23,931 bases of DNA, from positions 333,626 through 357,556 of the forward strand of contig NZ_CACSIK010000001.1 of assembly GCF_902705875.1 (NCBI RefSeq), in the 5' to 3' direction. The notes under the pieces are model-generated. The model was not told the DNA's origin and searched no databases. It saw nothing but the letters and a program-made list of their open reading frames with translations. A program made the position numbers and the translations under genes. Origin of the DNA: Zhongshania aliphaticivorans (GTDB lineage: Bacteria; Pseudomonadota; Gammaproteobacteria; Pseudomonadales; Spongiibacteraceae). This document shows positions 10,104 to 16,919 of this stretch, in pieces (position 1 is the first letter of the stretch; each line of letters begins with the position of its first letter).

Positions 10104-11430
10104 AAAATATTTTGGAACAGATGGCGTACGTGGTCGAGTTGGCGAAGGTGCCATTACGCCAGAGTTCGTTCTTAAACTGGGCTGGGCAGTGGGGCAGGTG
10201 TTTGCTCGTGAAGGTCGAAGCAAGGTTTTGATAGGCAAAGATACGCGTATTTCGGGTTATATGTTTGAATCTGCATTGGAGGCGGGTTTGGTTGCTGCGG
10301 GTGTGGATGTGTTGCTGTTGGGGCCAATGCCTACTCCTGCAATTGCCTACCTCACGAGGACGTTTCAAGCGCGCGCGGGAATTGTTATTAGTGCGAGTCA
10401 CAACCCCTATTATGACAATGGGATAAAGTTTTTCTCCGCTGATGGGACGAAGTTGCCAGACGAACTTGAGTTGGCGATTGAAGAAGCAATTGATGTGTCA
10501 ATGACAACAGTGGAATCTGCGCAGCTGGGGAAGGTCCGGCGTATAGATGATGCGGCGGGGCGGTATATAGAGTATTGCAAATCTACGGCGCAAACTGGCT
10601 TGTCTTTAGCCGGGTTAAAAATTGTTCTGGATTGCGCTAATGGAGCGACGTATCACGTTGCACCAGCTGTTTTTGCTGAATTGGGTGCTGAGGTCATTGT
10701 AATGGGGGTCTCGCCAGATGGCCTTAATATAAATGCTAACGTCGGATCGACTCATCCCACTGAATTGCAATCGAGGGTGGTTCAGGAGTGTGCTGATTTT
10801 GGGATTGCCTTTGACGGTGATGGCGACCGCGTATTGTTTGCTGATGCTTCCGGCGATTTGGTTGATGGCGATGAGATACTTTATATTATTGCTGCTGAGC
10901 GCCTGCGTCGGGGCAAAGAGTGTAGTGGTGTTGTTGGCACCTTGATGTCAAATCTTGGTTTTGAATTAGCGTTAAAAGCCTTAGGTATTGCATTCGAGCG
11001 AGCAAATGTGGGTGACCGCTATGTCAAGGAGCGTATGAATGAGCTTGATTGGCAGCTCGGTGGGGAAAACTCTGGGCACATTATTTGTGGCGATGTAAGT
11101 ACAACCGGTGATGGTGTAGTTGCTGCGTTAAAAGTGGTTCAAGCTGTGGTGGGTAGCGGTAAAAGTTTGCATGAATTACGAAGACCGGTAAGTAAGTTTC
11201 CGCAAATAATGCAGAATATCCGTATTCAGAAGCCGATGGATTTGAATCATGCGGAATTGCGGGCAGAGGTTGATCAAGTAGAGCTGGAATTAGCAGGGCG
11301 AGGCAGGGTATTATTGCGCGCCTCTGGAACTGAGCCTTTAGTGCGAGTCATGGTTGAAGGTGAAAATGCTGCACAAGTTGCTGACCTTTGTCAGCGCTTG
11401 GCGGGAAAGGTGCAAAAGCTTTCATCATAA
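10096..11430 (+). CDS. glmM: phosphoglucosamine mutase
   Basis: GlmM converts glucosamine-6-phosphate to glucosamine-1-phosphate on the way to UDP-GlcNAc for peptidoglycan and LPS. The catalytic phosphoserine is Ser101 in [12 protein letters not shown]. The metal-binding loop DGDGDR uses Asp240, Asp242 and Asp244. The sugar-binding segment GGENSGH and the C-terminal phosphate-binding loop [15 protein letters not shown] are present. Length is 444 aa against 445 in E. coli. ATG 10096 gives the conserved [10 protein letters not shown] start; a TTG at 10081 in the same frame lies inside folP and has no support. The eight-base overlap with folP suggests coupled translation. Confidence 0.98.
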   Translation: MTRKYFGTDGVRGRVGEGAITPEFVLKLGWAVGQVFAREGRSKVLIGKDTRISGYMFESALEAGLVAAGVDVLLLGPMPTPAIAYLTRTFQARAGIVISASHNPYYDNGIKFFSADGTKLPDELELAIEEAIDVSMTTVESAQLGKVRRIDDAAGRYIEYCKSTAQTGLSLAGLKIVLDCANGATYHVAPAVFAELGAEVIVMGVSPDGLNINANVGSTHPTELQSRVVQECADFGIAFDGDGDRVLFADASGDLVDGDEILYIIAAERLRRGKECSGVVGTLMSNLGFELALKALGIAFERANVGDRYVKERMNELDWQLGGENSGHIICGDVSTTGDGVVAALKVVQAVVGSGKSLHELRRPVSKFPQIMQNIRIQKPMDLNHAELRAEVDQVELELAGRGRVLLRASGTEPLVRVMVEGENAAQVADLCQRLAGKVQKLSS

Positions 11431-11443
11431 GTGGTGGCTGTTC

Positions 11444-11472
11444 TTGTATGTGTTTGTAAGTTTATGTAAGAT
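11444..11472 (+). promoter_or_regulatory. weak candidate promoter upstream of tpiA
   Basis: TTGTAT (11444-11449) and TAAGAT (11467-11472) are spaced by 17 bases in the 72-base glmM-tpiA gap. Matches are only 3/6 and 4/6. It would allow tpiA-secG-tRNA-Leu expression apart from ftsH-folP-glmM, but this is weak evidence. Confidence 0.22.
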
Positions 11473-11502
11473 TGGCGCCCATTTTGCGCTAAGGGAAATG
11501 GA

Positions 11503-12258
11503 ATGCGGAGTAATCTCGTAGCTGGGAACTGGAAGATGTGTGGCAATAGTGCCAGCATTGAGCAGTTGGTCTCGGATTTGAAAACATCGCTACCTGCAGA
11601 GCCAGGTGTGGATATCGCAGTTTTCCCTCCCACGGTGTATTTGGGTTCAGTATTATCCGGTTTAGCCGGCTCTCCAGTAGCAGTTGGAGGGCAAAATGTG
11701 TGTGATCAGCCTAGTGATGGCGCGTTTACTGGGGAAGTCTCTGCTTTAATGCTGGCAGATATTGGTTGTCGCTACGTAATTGTTGGTCACTCTGAGCGTC
11801 GCGCCATTTATGGCGAAAGTAGTGAGCAAGTTGCAGAGAAAGCCAAGCAGGCTTTGCTGCAGGGTTTGGTGCCTTTGGTTTGTGTTGGTGAGACGGAATC
11901 ACAGCGCGATGAGGGTGCTACGCTTGATGTGATTTCAGCCCAGCTTAAGCCGATTTTTTCGGCTTTGAGTCTTGAGCAATTACAATCTATTGTGATTGCT
12001 TATGAGCCAGTCTGGGCGATTGGTACAGGTAAAACGGCAAGCCCTAGTCAGGCTCAAGAGGTGCATGCATTTATTCGTGCACTTTTTGCAGAGAAAGATC
12101 AGCAGCTGGCTAAAGGTTTGCGAATTCTGTACGGCGGCAGTGTTAAAGCTGCTAGTGCAGGTGAATTGTTCGCTCAGGCGGATATTGATGGCGGGTTAGT
12201 TGGTGGTGCGTCACTTGATGCACAGGAATTTTCCGCAATATGTCGGGCGGCGGAGTAA
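11503..12258 (+). CDS. tpiA: triose-phosphate isomerase
   Basis: TpiA interconverts dihydroxyacetone phosphate and glyceraldehyde-3-phosphate. The active site is complete: Asn9 and Lys11 (AGNWKM), electrophile His96 in IVGHSERR, and catalytic base Glu168 in AYEPVWAIGTG. The phosphate-gripping loop 6 follows that motif, and LYGGSVKA plus GGLVGGASL supply the phosphate-binding backbone. Length is 251 aa. The start ATG 11503 is preceded by AAGGGAAATGGA. Its stop shares one base with the secG start (TAATG), so the two genes are translationally coupled. The tpiA-secG-tRNA-Leu order is the standard arrangement in Pseudomonas. Confidence 0.98.
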   Translation: MRSNLVAGNWKMCGNSASIEQLVSDLKTSLPAEPGVDIAVFPPTVYLGSVLSGLAGSPVAVGGQNVCDQPSDGAFTGEVSALMLADIGCRYVIVGHSERRAIYGESSEQVAEKAKQALLQGLVPLVCVGETESQRDEGATLDVISAQLKPIFSALSLEQLQSIVIAYEPVWAIGTGKTASPSQAQEVHAFIRALFAEKDQQLAKGLRILYGGSVKAASAGELFAQADIDGGLVGGASLDAQEFSAICRAAE

Positions 12259-12665
12259 TGGAACAAATTATCTTAATAGTACATGTGTTGGCGGGTCTTT
12301 CCATTATAGGTTTGATTTTGGTTCAGCAAGGTAAGGGTGCGGATATGGGGGCCTCGTTTGGCTCTGGTGCGTCGCAAACCTTATTCGGAAGTAGTGGAAG
12401 TGGTAATGCTTTAACTCGCGCTACTGCGATATTGGCTACCGTGTTCTTTGTTACCAGTTTGTCTTTGGCCTATGTAGCCAAGCAGCGCAGTGGTGGGGGT
12501 GAGGATATTATTGACGTACCTGTGTTGCAGGAAAGTCGAGATGTTGCTCCGGTAGGTGATGAAACTATGCCAGTGCAAATGGGTAGTGAAGAGTCGGATA
12601 TGCCTTCTGTAGATAGTGATGAAATGCCTGCAGTTGATGGTGATATGCCGGCGGCGTCAGAGTAA
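12258..12665 (+). CDS. secG: Sec translocon subunit SecG, with long acidic tail
   Basis: SecG is the small accessory subunit of the SecYEG inner-membrane channel and assists SecA-driven export. Two membrane segments are visible at about residues 2-22 and 51-72, joined by the conserved loop QQGKGADMGASFGSGAS and LFGSSGSGN. From ATG 12258 it is 135 aa, longer than the E. coli protein (110). The extra length is an acidic tail with repeated Met-Pro units (DETMPV, ESDMPS, DEMPAV, DGDMPA). A start at 12240 inside tpiA would add six residues, but GGAG at 12252-12255 and the TAATG overlap favour 12258. tRNA-Leu begins eight bases after the stop. Confidence 0.96.
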   Translation: MEQIILIVHVLAGLSIIGLILVQQGKGADMGASFGSGASQTLFGSSGSGNALTRATAILATVFFVTSLSLAYVAKQRSGGGEDIIDVPVLQESRDVAPVGDETMPVQMGSEESDMPSVDSDEMPAVDGDMPAASE

Positions 12666-12673
12666 AAAATTTA

Positions 12674-12759
12674 GCCGAAGTGGTGGAATTGGTAGACACG
12701 CCATCTTGAGGGGGTGGTGGGCATTGCTCGTGCGGGTTCAAGTCCCGCCTTCGGCACCA
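12674..12759 (+). tRNA. tRNA-Leu, anticodon GAG
   Basis: Acceptor stem GCCGAAG (12674-12680) pairs with CTTCGGC (12749-12755), followed by A and an encoded CCA (12757-12759). The D arm is GTG-GAATTGGTAGA-CAC. The anticodon stem CCATC/GGTGG encloses loop TTGAGGG, with anticodon GAG at 12708-12710, so it reads CUC and CUU. A long variable arm, as expected for leucine tRNA, precedes the T arm GCGGG-TTCAAGT-CCCGC. It lies directly behind secG, as leuU does in E. coli, and is probably cotranscribed with it. Confidence 0.97.
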
Positions 12760-12763
12760 AAAC

Positions 12764-12798
12764 AAAAAAGGGGATCTGCATAGCAGATCCCCTTTTTT
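12764..12798 (+). terminator. intrinsic terminator after tRNA-Leu
   Basis: A perfect 16-bp stem: AAAAAAGGGGATCTGC (12764-12779) pairs with GCAGATCCCCTTTTTT (12783-12798) around loop ATA. It lies five bases after the tRNA CCA end, and a second tract of eight T follows at 12803-12810. It closes the secG/tRNA-Leu transcript and isolates the next gene from it. Confidence 0.95.
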
Positions 12799-12873
12799 AT
12801 TGTTTTTTTTGGATAGATCGATAAGTATGTCTACAGGGATTTAGGGTAAGAGCACTTAATAAGGATGTGTGGT

Positions 12874-14643
12874 ATGGATGCTGAGAATACACAGCGTAAC
12901 TTGCGTGGCGACGGTACTGGTGGTGAGTTTCGGCCCAGGATTTCGCCAAGTGTTTCGTCTGAGCTATTAGATTTAGACCCTCTTTTGAATGCGAAATGGC
13001 AGAACACGGTAAGTGCTGCTTTTAAGGCTTTAAGCGGTGAAGAGAGAAAATATGCTTATCGCCGTTATCTAGCGCCAAAGGGAATAAGGATTGATGCTGA
13101 AAATAAGCGTCTTACCTTCTTAGGGCGGCCGACCATTGTCGATATTAAAAATAAACTTGATTCTCCTAAGCTTCTTGCGATAGCGGCGAAGCTAGAAGCT
13201 GCATTGTCTGCCTTGGGCGAGCTCCGTGATGCGGGGCCCTATATTGATTTATTGGAAGCGAGTGTTTCCTTGATAAGTGGCGAGGCGACCGAGGAGGATT
13301 TACTCAGTATTCGATTGAGGCGAGCGCTGCGGCAGGCTTTTTTGGATGCGCTGGTTATGCTGACAAGATCTGCACCTATGTTGGTGCCTGCAACACACCG
13401 AGGTTTAACGCCTGGGGCGGTTCGAGATTTTGTAATAGAGGTATTTCTAAAGCATCAGATGCTGGGCTATCGCTTTCGAGTGAGTCCAGCTGAGAGTTTG
13501 GTGAATCATGAGAATGCCTTTATTAGCAAAAAAATTAGTCAAGAGGCCTGTGCTCGGCAGTGTGAGGTTGTGGCGACCGAGCGTTATTTGTATTTAGTTG
13601 GGCCGGTGAAGGATTTTTCACTTAACCCTTATTCTGCGCGTAGGTTTTTGCATGAAGACGCAGTATTAAATGGCAGTTCGGTGTTTTTTAATGGTATGGC
13701 GATCCCGTATTCTTCCTTGGGTGATGAGGCGATTACTCAACATTTGACGTGGACACTTGGTCGTATTGTCACTATTGAGCGCCAAGTTAACGCCGGATTG
13801 GCTGCGTTGATGGCCTCGGCAAATAAGGTACGTGTTGATACCTTGCTTCCGCTGCTGGGTGGTGAGATATCGGCTGATGGTACTGGAGTTGGAGTAGTTG
13901 TGGCTAGTAGGGTGAGGGCGTTTGAAGAGCTACTTACCAGTAATGTTTTGGCTAAGTTGCCGCAAGCACTTGCGGTGTTTGCAAAAACAAATGACGACCA
14001 CGATTATTTGTTCTTTAATTTGCGCGCTTACTTTTTACAGCTGGTGGGCGATGTAAGGGAGTTTGGTGCTCGGTTTGCTATGGCTTGCGATGATGCAGTA
14101 GAAGAGCTTGAGTTAAAGTTGCTGAGCTATCTGCGGTTACTTGAAAAGCGGCGAGATGTGGTGTTTTCTCTTCGTTTAAGGGAGGACCCTAGTGTGTTGG
14201 CTGGTGCACGTTTACCGCTATTGGAATTTAAGAGGCTGATAAAGGAGTATGAGCCTCAAGCGCGTCGATTGATGTTGAAAAAGGCGAAAGTTCAAAAGAC
14301 ATTGCTAATGCCGGTAAGTAAATGGAGAGAGGCGGTTGATGGCGCTTTAGGGCGTGCTGATCGACACAGGGTTGACTTGGAGCGTTTGGAGCGGGACTTG
14401 GCGTTGAAAAAAAAGCAATGCTTGGTTGGGTTGATACGTATTTGTAAGCGCTATCCGGAACTAACGGTTTATCTAGAGCGTGAAGAATTGGTTGCTGTAA
14501 ATGAGGCGCTTCGTCGCTACGCCCTGCCGGTGGGTAGTGACGGCATCAGTCAATTGCCGATAGTAATTAGTTTGTGGGAGGATCAGTTGGCGTTTGATTT
14601 TGATGCTATCGCTAAGCGCATTGGTGTTACAGTTGAAAGTTAG
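12874..14643 (+). CDS. unrecognised 589-aa protein, soluble and highly charged
   Basis: I do not recognise this protein. It has no signal peptide, no clear membrane segment and no nucleotide-binding or metal motif that I can name. It looks largely helical, and the C-terminal third (about residues 395-545) is rich in Lys, Arg and Glu with coiled-coil-like heptads, including a strongly basic stretch near 452-476. I chose ATG 12874 because AAGGA (12861-12865) is about eight bases away; an ATG at 12865 overlaps that site. Base patterns confirm a real long frame. Codon use differs from neighbours: by hand count it has 13 AGG/AGA and 8 ATA codons in 589. It stands alone between the tRNA-Leu terminator and the rimP promoter, and I found no good promoter of its own in the 75 bases upstream. 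Function is unknown. Confidence 0.85.
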   Translation: MDAENTQRNLRGDGTGGEFRPRISPSVSSELLDLDPLLNAKWQNTVSAAFKALSGEERKYAYRRYLAPKGIRIDAENKRLTFLGRPTIVDIKNKLDSPKLLAIAAKLEAALSALGELRDAGPYIDLLEASVSLISGEATEEDLLSIRLRRALRQAFLDALVMLTRSAPMLVPATHRGLTPGAVRDFVIEVFLKHQMLGYRFRVSPAESLVNHENAFISKKISQEACARQCEVVATERYLYLVGPVKDFSLNPYSARRFLHEDAVLNGSSVFFNGMAIPYSSLGDEAITQHLTWTLGRIVTIERQVNAGLAALMASANKVRVDTLLPLLGGEISADGTGVGVVVASRVRAFEELLTSNVLAKLPQALAVFAKTNDDHDYLFFNLRAYFLQLVGDVREFGARFAMACDDAVEELELKLLSYLRLLEKRRDVVFSLRLREDPSVLAGARLPLLEFKRLIKEYEPQARRLMLKKAKVQKTLLMPVSKWREAVDGALGRADRHRVDLERLERDLALKKKQCLVGLIRICKRYPELTVYLEREELVAVNEALRRYALPVGSDGISQLPIVISLWEDQLAFDFDAIAKRIGVTVES

Positions 14644-14665
14644 CGGGGCTTAGTCACGACTTACC

Positions 14666-14694
14666 TTGACCTCTACAGCTTGTCTGAATATAAT
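14666..14694 (+). promoter_or_regulatory. near-consensus sigma-70 promoter of the rimP-nusA-infB operon
   Basis: TTGACC (14666-14671) and TATAAT (14689-14694) are spaced by exactly 17 bases, giving 5/6 and 6/6 matches. It is the best promoter in the window. It lies just after the stop of the unassigned gene, and predicted initiation is near 14701, about 185 bases before rimP. Confidence 0.88.
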
Positions 14695-14785
14695 GCGCCT
14701 CCTGATATGGGGTGGCAGTAACGGTTGTATAAGCTTCCTCTGAGCGTAGGGTGACTTCGCTTTTATATAGATCAGAAGTTTTTAG

Positions 14786-14809
14786 AAGCCCCTTGCAAAG
14801 GGGCTTTTT
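14786..14809 (+). terminator. first intrinsic terminator in the rimP leader
   Basis: AAGCCCCTT (14786-14794) pairs perfectly with AAGGGGCTT (14798-14806) around loop GCA, and the T-run extends to 14809. It lies about 85 bases after the predicted transcription start. Confidence 0.88.
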
Positions 14810-14847
14810 CGTATCGCTAGGGCGGATACGTCAAAGAATTTCGATGG

Positions 14848-14868
14848 TGGGCCTTGGGCCCATTTTTT
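14848..14868 (+). terminator. second intrinsic terminator in the rimP leader
   Basis: TGGGCC (14848-14853) pairs with GGCCCA (14857-14862) around loop TTG, followed directly by six T. It ends 17 bases before the rimP start codon. Together with the hairpin at 14786-14809 it forms a tandem pair that transcripts must read through to express nusA and infB. Confidence 0.8.
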
Positions 14869-14885
14869 ATTGGTGGGTAGTGAAC

Positions 14886-15341
14886 TTGTCCAACAAGACC
14901 GTCAAATTAGAAGAATTACTTCAACCGGGAGTGGAAGCTCTTGGTTATGAGCTGTGGGGTCTGGATTATCAGTCACATGGCCGCCACACTATGCTGCGGG
15001 TGTATATTGATAGTGATAAAGGCATTGGTGTTGATGATTGCGCCAAAGTCAGTCATCAGATCAGTGGTGTTTTAGACGTTGAAGATCCGATAGCCGGTGA
15101 ATATAACCTAGAGGTGTCGTCGCCGGGAATGGATAGACCTTTATTCACGTTGGCACAGTTTGAGCAGTATGTTGGCAGTGATGTAAATGTTCGTTTGCGG
15201 ACCTCTTTTGAGGGGCGCCGTAAGTTTCTTGGTCGCTTGATGGGGATCGAGGATGGTGATGTGGTATTGATGGTGGAGGAGCATGATTATTTGCTTCCCT
15301 TCGATCAGATTGATAAAGCGAATGTCGTACCTCGATTTTAA
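14886..15341 (+). CDS. rimP: ribosome maturation factor RimP
   Basis: RimP binds S12 and is needed for late 30S maturation. The N-terminal domain (about 1-85) contains VDDCAKVSHQISGVLDVEDPI and the core EVSSPGMDRPLFT. The C-terminal SH3-like domain ends with IDKANVVPRF. I place the start at TTG 14886: GGTGGG is eight bases upstream, and MSNKTVKLEELL lines up with Pseudomonas RimP. This gives 151 aa against 150 in E. coli. A longer frame open from 14751 would run through two terminators and adds an unrelated N-terminus. It is first in the operon with nusA and infB, and its stop codon is inside a hairpin (15329-15348). Confidence 0.95.
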   Translation: MSNKTVKLEELLQPGVEALGYELWGLDYQSHGRHTMLRVYIDSDKGIGVDDCAKVSHQISGVLDVEDPIAGEYNLEVSSPGMDRPLFTLAQFEQYVGSDVNVRLRTSFEGRRKFLGRLMGIEDGDVVLMVEEHDYLLPFDQIDKANVVPRF

Positions 15342-15348
15342 TCGAGGT
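15329..15348 (+). other. hairpin spanning the rimP stop codon
   Basis: ACCTCGATT (15329-15337) pairs with AATCGAGGT (15340-15348); the TAA stop of rimP (15339-15341) is in the loop side. There is no T-run, so it is unlikely to terminate. It may affect rimP-nusA coupling or mark a processing site. Confidence 0.4.
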
Positions 15349-15387
15349 TAATGATTTCAAATAGCCGGCTGCGGAAAGAGGCGGATA

Positions 15388-16890
15388 ATGAGTAAAGAAA
15401 TATTGCTGGTAGTTGAGGCCGTGTCGAACGAGAAAGGTGTTTCTAAAAGCATCATTTTCGAAGCGATTGAACAGGCATTGGCAACAGCCGCCAAAAAACG
15501 TTATGACGAAGACTCTGAAATACGAGTGGTGATTGATCGCCTCACAGGGGATTATCAGACTTTTCGTAGTTGGCTGGTCATGCCTGATGATGAGATGGCT
15601 CTGCTGGGTACTCAGCTCACAATTGAAGAGGCGCATGAATATAGCGTTGATTTAAAGGCTGGAGATACTCACGAAGAAATCGTTGAAAACGTCGGTTTTG
15701 GTCGTATTGCTGCGCAAACGGCAAAGCAAGTTATCGTTCAAAAAGTTCGCGAGGCAGAGCGTGCTCAGGTTGTTGATGAGTATCAAAGTCGCGTGGGTGA
15801 ATTGATTAATGGCACGGTTAAAAAGGTTACGCGAGATAGTATTATCGTTGATCTAGGTAACAATGCTGAAGCATTGCTGCCTCGTGAAGAACTGGTTGGC
15901 CGAGAAGTATTTCGGATTAACGATCGTGTTCGTGCAATTCTTGCTGATGTGCGTCCAGAAGCACGTGGCCCGCAATTGTTTTTAAGTCGCGCATGCCCAG
16001 AAATGCTCATCGAATTATTTAAAATTGAAGTGCCAGAAGTCTCTGAAGACGTTATCGAGATTCGAGCTGCTGCCCGTGATCCTGGTTCGCGAGCAAAGAT
16101 TGCAGTTAAAACTAATGATGGCCGCATTGATCCCGTTGGCGCTTGTGTTGGTATGCGTGGTTCACGCGTACAAGCGGTTTCTGGTGAATTGGGCAATGAG
16201 CGTGTTGATATTATCTTATGGGATGATAATCCAGCTCAGCTAGTTATCAATGCGATGGCACCTGCTGAAGTGGAATCCATTGTTGTAGATGAAGATACCC
16301 ACACTATGGATGTGGGCGTGGCGGATGATAATTTGGCGCAGGCAATTGGCCGCGCAGGTCAAAATGTTCGTCTTGCTGGCCAGCTGACCGGTTGGACTAT
16401 CAATGTGATGAGCATTGAAGAAATGGGCGCTAAACACGAACAAGAATCCGGTCAAGTTATTGGTTATTTTGTTGATGCCCTTGATGTTGGTGAAGATATC
16501 GCAGAGGTGTTAGTAGAAGAAGGTTTTACAACCTTGGAAGAAGTCGCCTATGTGCCGCTTGAAGAAATGATGGCGATAGAGGGCTTTGATGAAGAGATAG
16601 CGCAAGAATTGCGTGCTCGTGCAAAGGATGCCTTGTTGACTCAAGCGATAGCGAGTGAAGAAAAATTAGAAAGCGCCGAGCCGGCTGAAGACCTATTAAC
16701 AATGGAAGGCATGGAGAAGCATCTTGCTTTTATTCTTGCTAGCCGTGGCGTTGTAACGATGGAAGATCTGGCTGAACAGGCCGTTGAAGATCTTCTCGAC
16801 ATTGAAGACATGACTGAAGAACGGGCTGGTGAGTTAATAATGACTGCCCGTGCTCCGTGGTTTGCAGACGAAGACGAATCTGCAAAGTAA
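15388..16890 (+). CDS. nusA: transcription termination/antitermination factor NusA
   Basis: NusA binds RNA polymerase, promotes pausing and hairpin-dependent termination, and takes part in rRNA antitermination. Domains in order: N-terminal polymerase-binding domain (about 1-130), S1 domain from about 137 ([21 protein letters not shown]), KH1 with GMRGSR, KH2 with GRAGQN, then two acidic helix-hairpin-helix repeats at about 355-500 that bind the alpha-subunit CTD in E. coli. Length is 500 aa against 495. GAGGCGGAT precedes ATG 15388. Because NusA enhances intrinsic termination, the tandem terminators upstream of rimP would give a simple feedback on its own operon; this is inference. The gap to infB is 29 bases. 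Confidence 0.98.
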   Translation: MSKEILLVVEAVSNEKGVSKSIIFEAIEQALATAAKKRYDEDSEIRVVIDRLTGDYQTFRSWLVMPDDEMALLGTQLTIEEAHEYSVDLKAGDTHEEIVENVGFGRIAAQTAKQVIVQKVREAERAQVVDEYQSRVGELINGTVKKVTRDSIIVDLGNNAEALLPREELVGREVFRINDRVRAILADVRPEARGPQLFLSRACPEMLIELFKIEVPEVSEDVIEIRAAARDPGSRAKIAVKTNDGRIDPVGACVGMRGSRVQAVSGELGNERVDIILWDDNPAQLVINAMAPAEVESIVVDEDTHTMDVGVADDNLAQAIGRAGQNVRLAGQLTGWTINVMSIEEMGAKHEQESGQVIGYFVDALDVGEDIAEVLVEEGFTTLEEVAYVPLEEMMAIEGFDEEIAQELRARAKDALLTQAIASEEKLESAEPAEDLLTMEGMEKHLAFILASRGVVTMEDLAEQAVEDLLDIEDMTEERAGELIMTARAPWFADEDESAK

Positions 16891-16919
16891 GCGAGTCGTA
16901 CAGTTTAGGAGAATGATGA

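Larger units (their letters stand above)
14701..14885 (+). promoter_or_regulatory. structured rimP leader; possible attenuator or small RNA
   Basis: This is the predicted 5' leader from the strong promoter to the rimP start. CTGAT near its 5' end can pair with ATCAG at 14771-14775, and AGCG...CGCT forms an inner stem, so a folded domain may precede the first terminator (14786-14809). A four-codon ORF, ATG GGG TGG CAG TAA, begins just after 14705. A second terminator (14848-14868) precedes rimP. Ending at the first terminator would release an RNA of about 110 nt. E. coli has the initiator tRNA metY and terminators in this slot; I see no tRNA here. Leader attenuation of rimP has been proposed in enterobacteria, to my recollection. 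Confidence 0.55.

Noticed and set aside
12565..12765. Minus-strand frame across the secG end and tRNA-Leu.
   Set aside because: It overlaps a tRNA gene and a conserved gene on the other strand; such frames are a common annotation artefact.
12674..14700. An integrative element using tRNA-Leu as attachment site.
   Set aside because: No repeat of the tRNA 3' end was found downstream, and the interval contains no integrase, recombinase or phage-like gene.
14751..14885. A 45-codon N-terminal extension of RimP.
   Set aside because: It runs through two intrinsic terminators, has no family similarity and lacks a good ribosome site; TTG 14886 matches the known N-terminus.
14644..14885. An initiator tRNA (metY) as in E. 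coli.
   Set aside because: No acceptor stem, T-loop sequence or CCA end is present in this interval.
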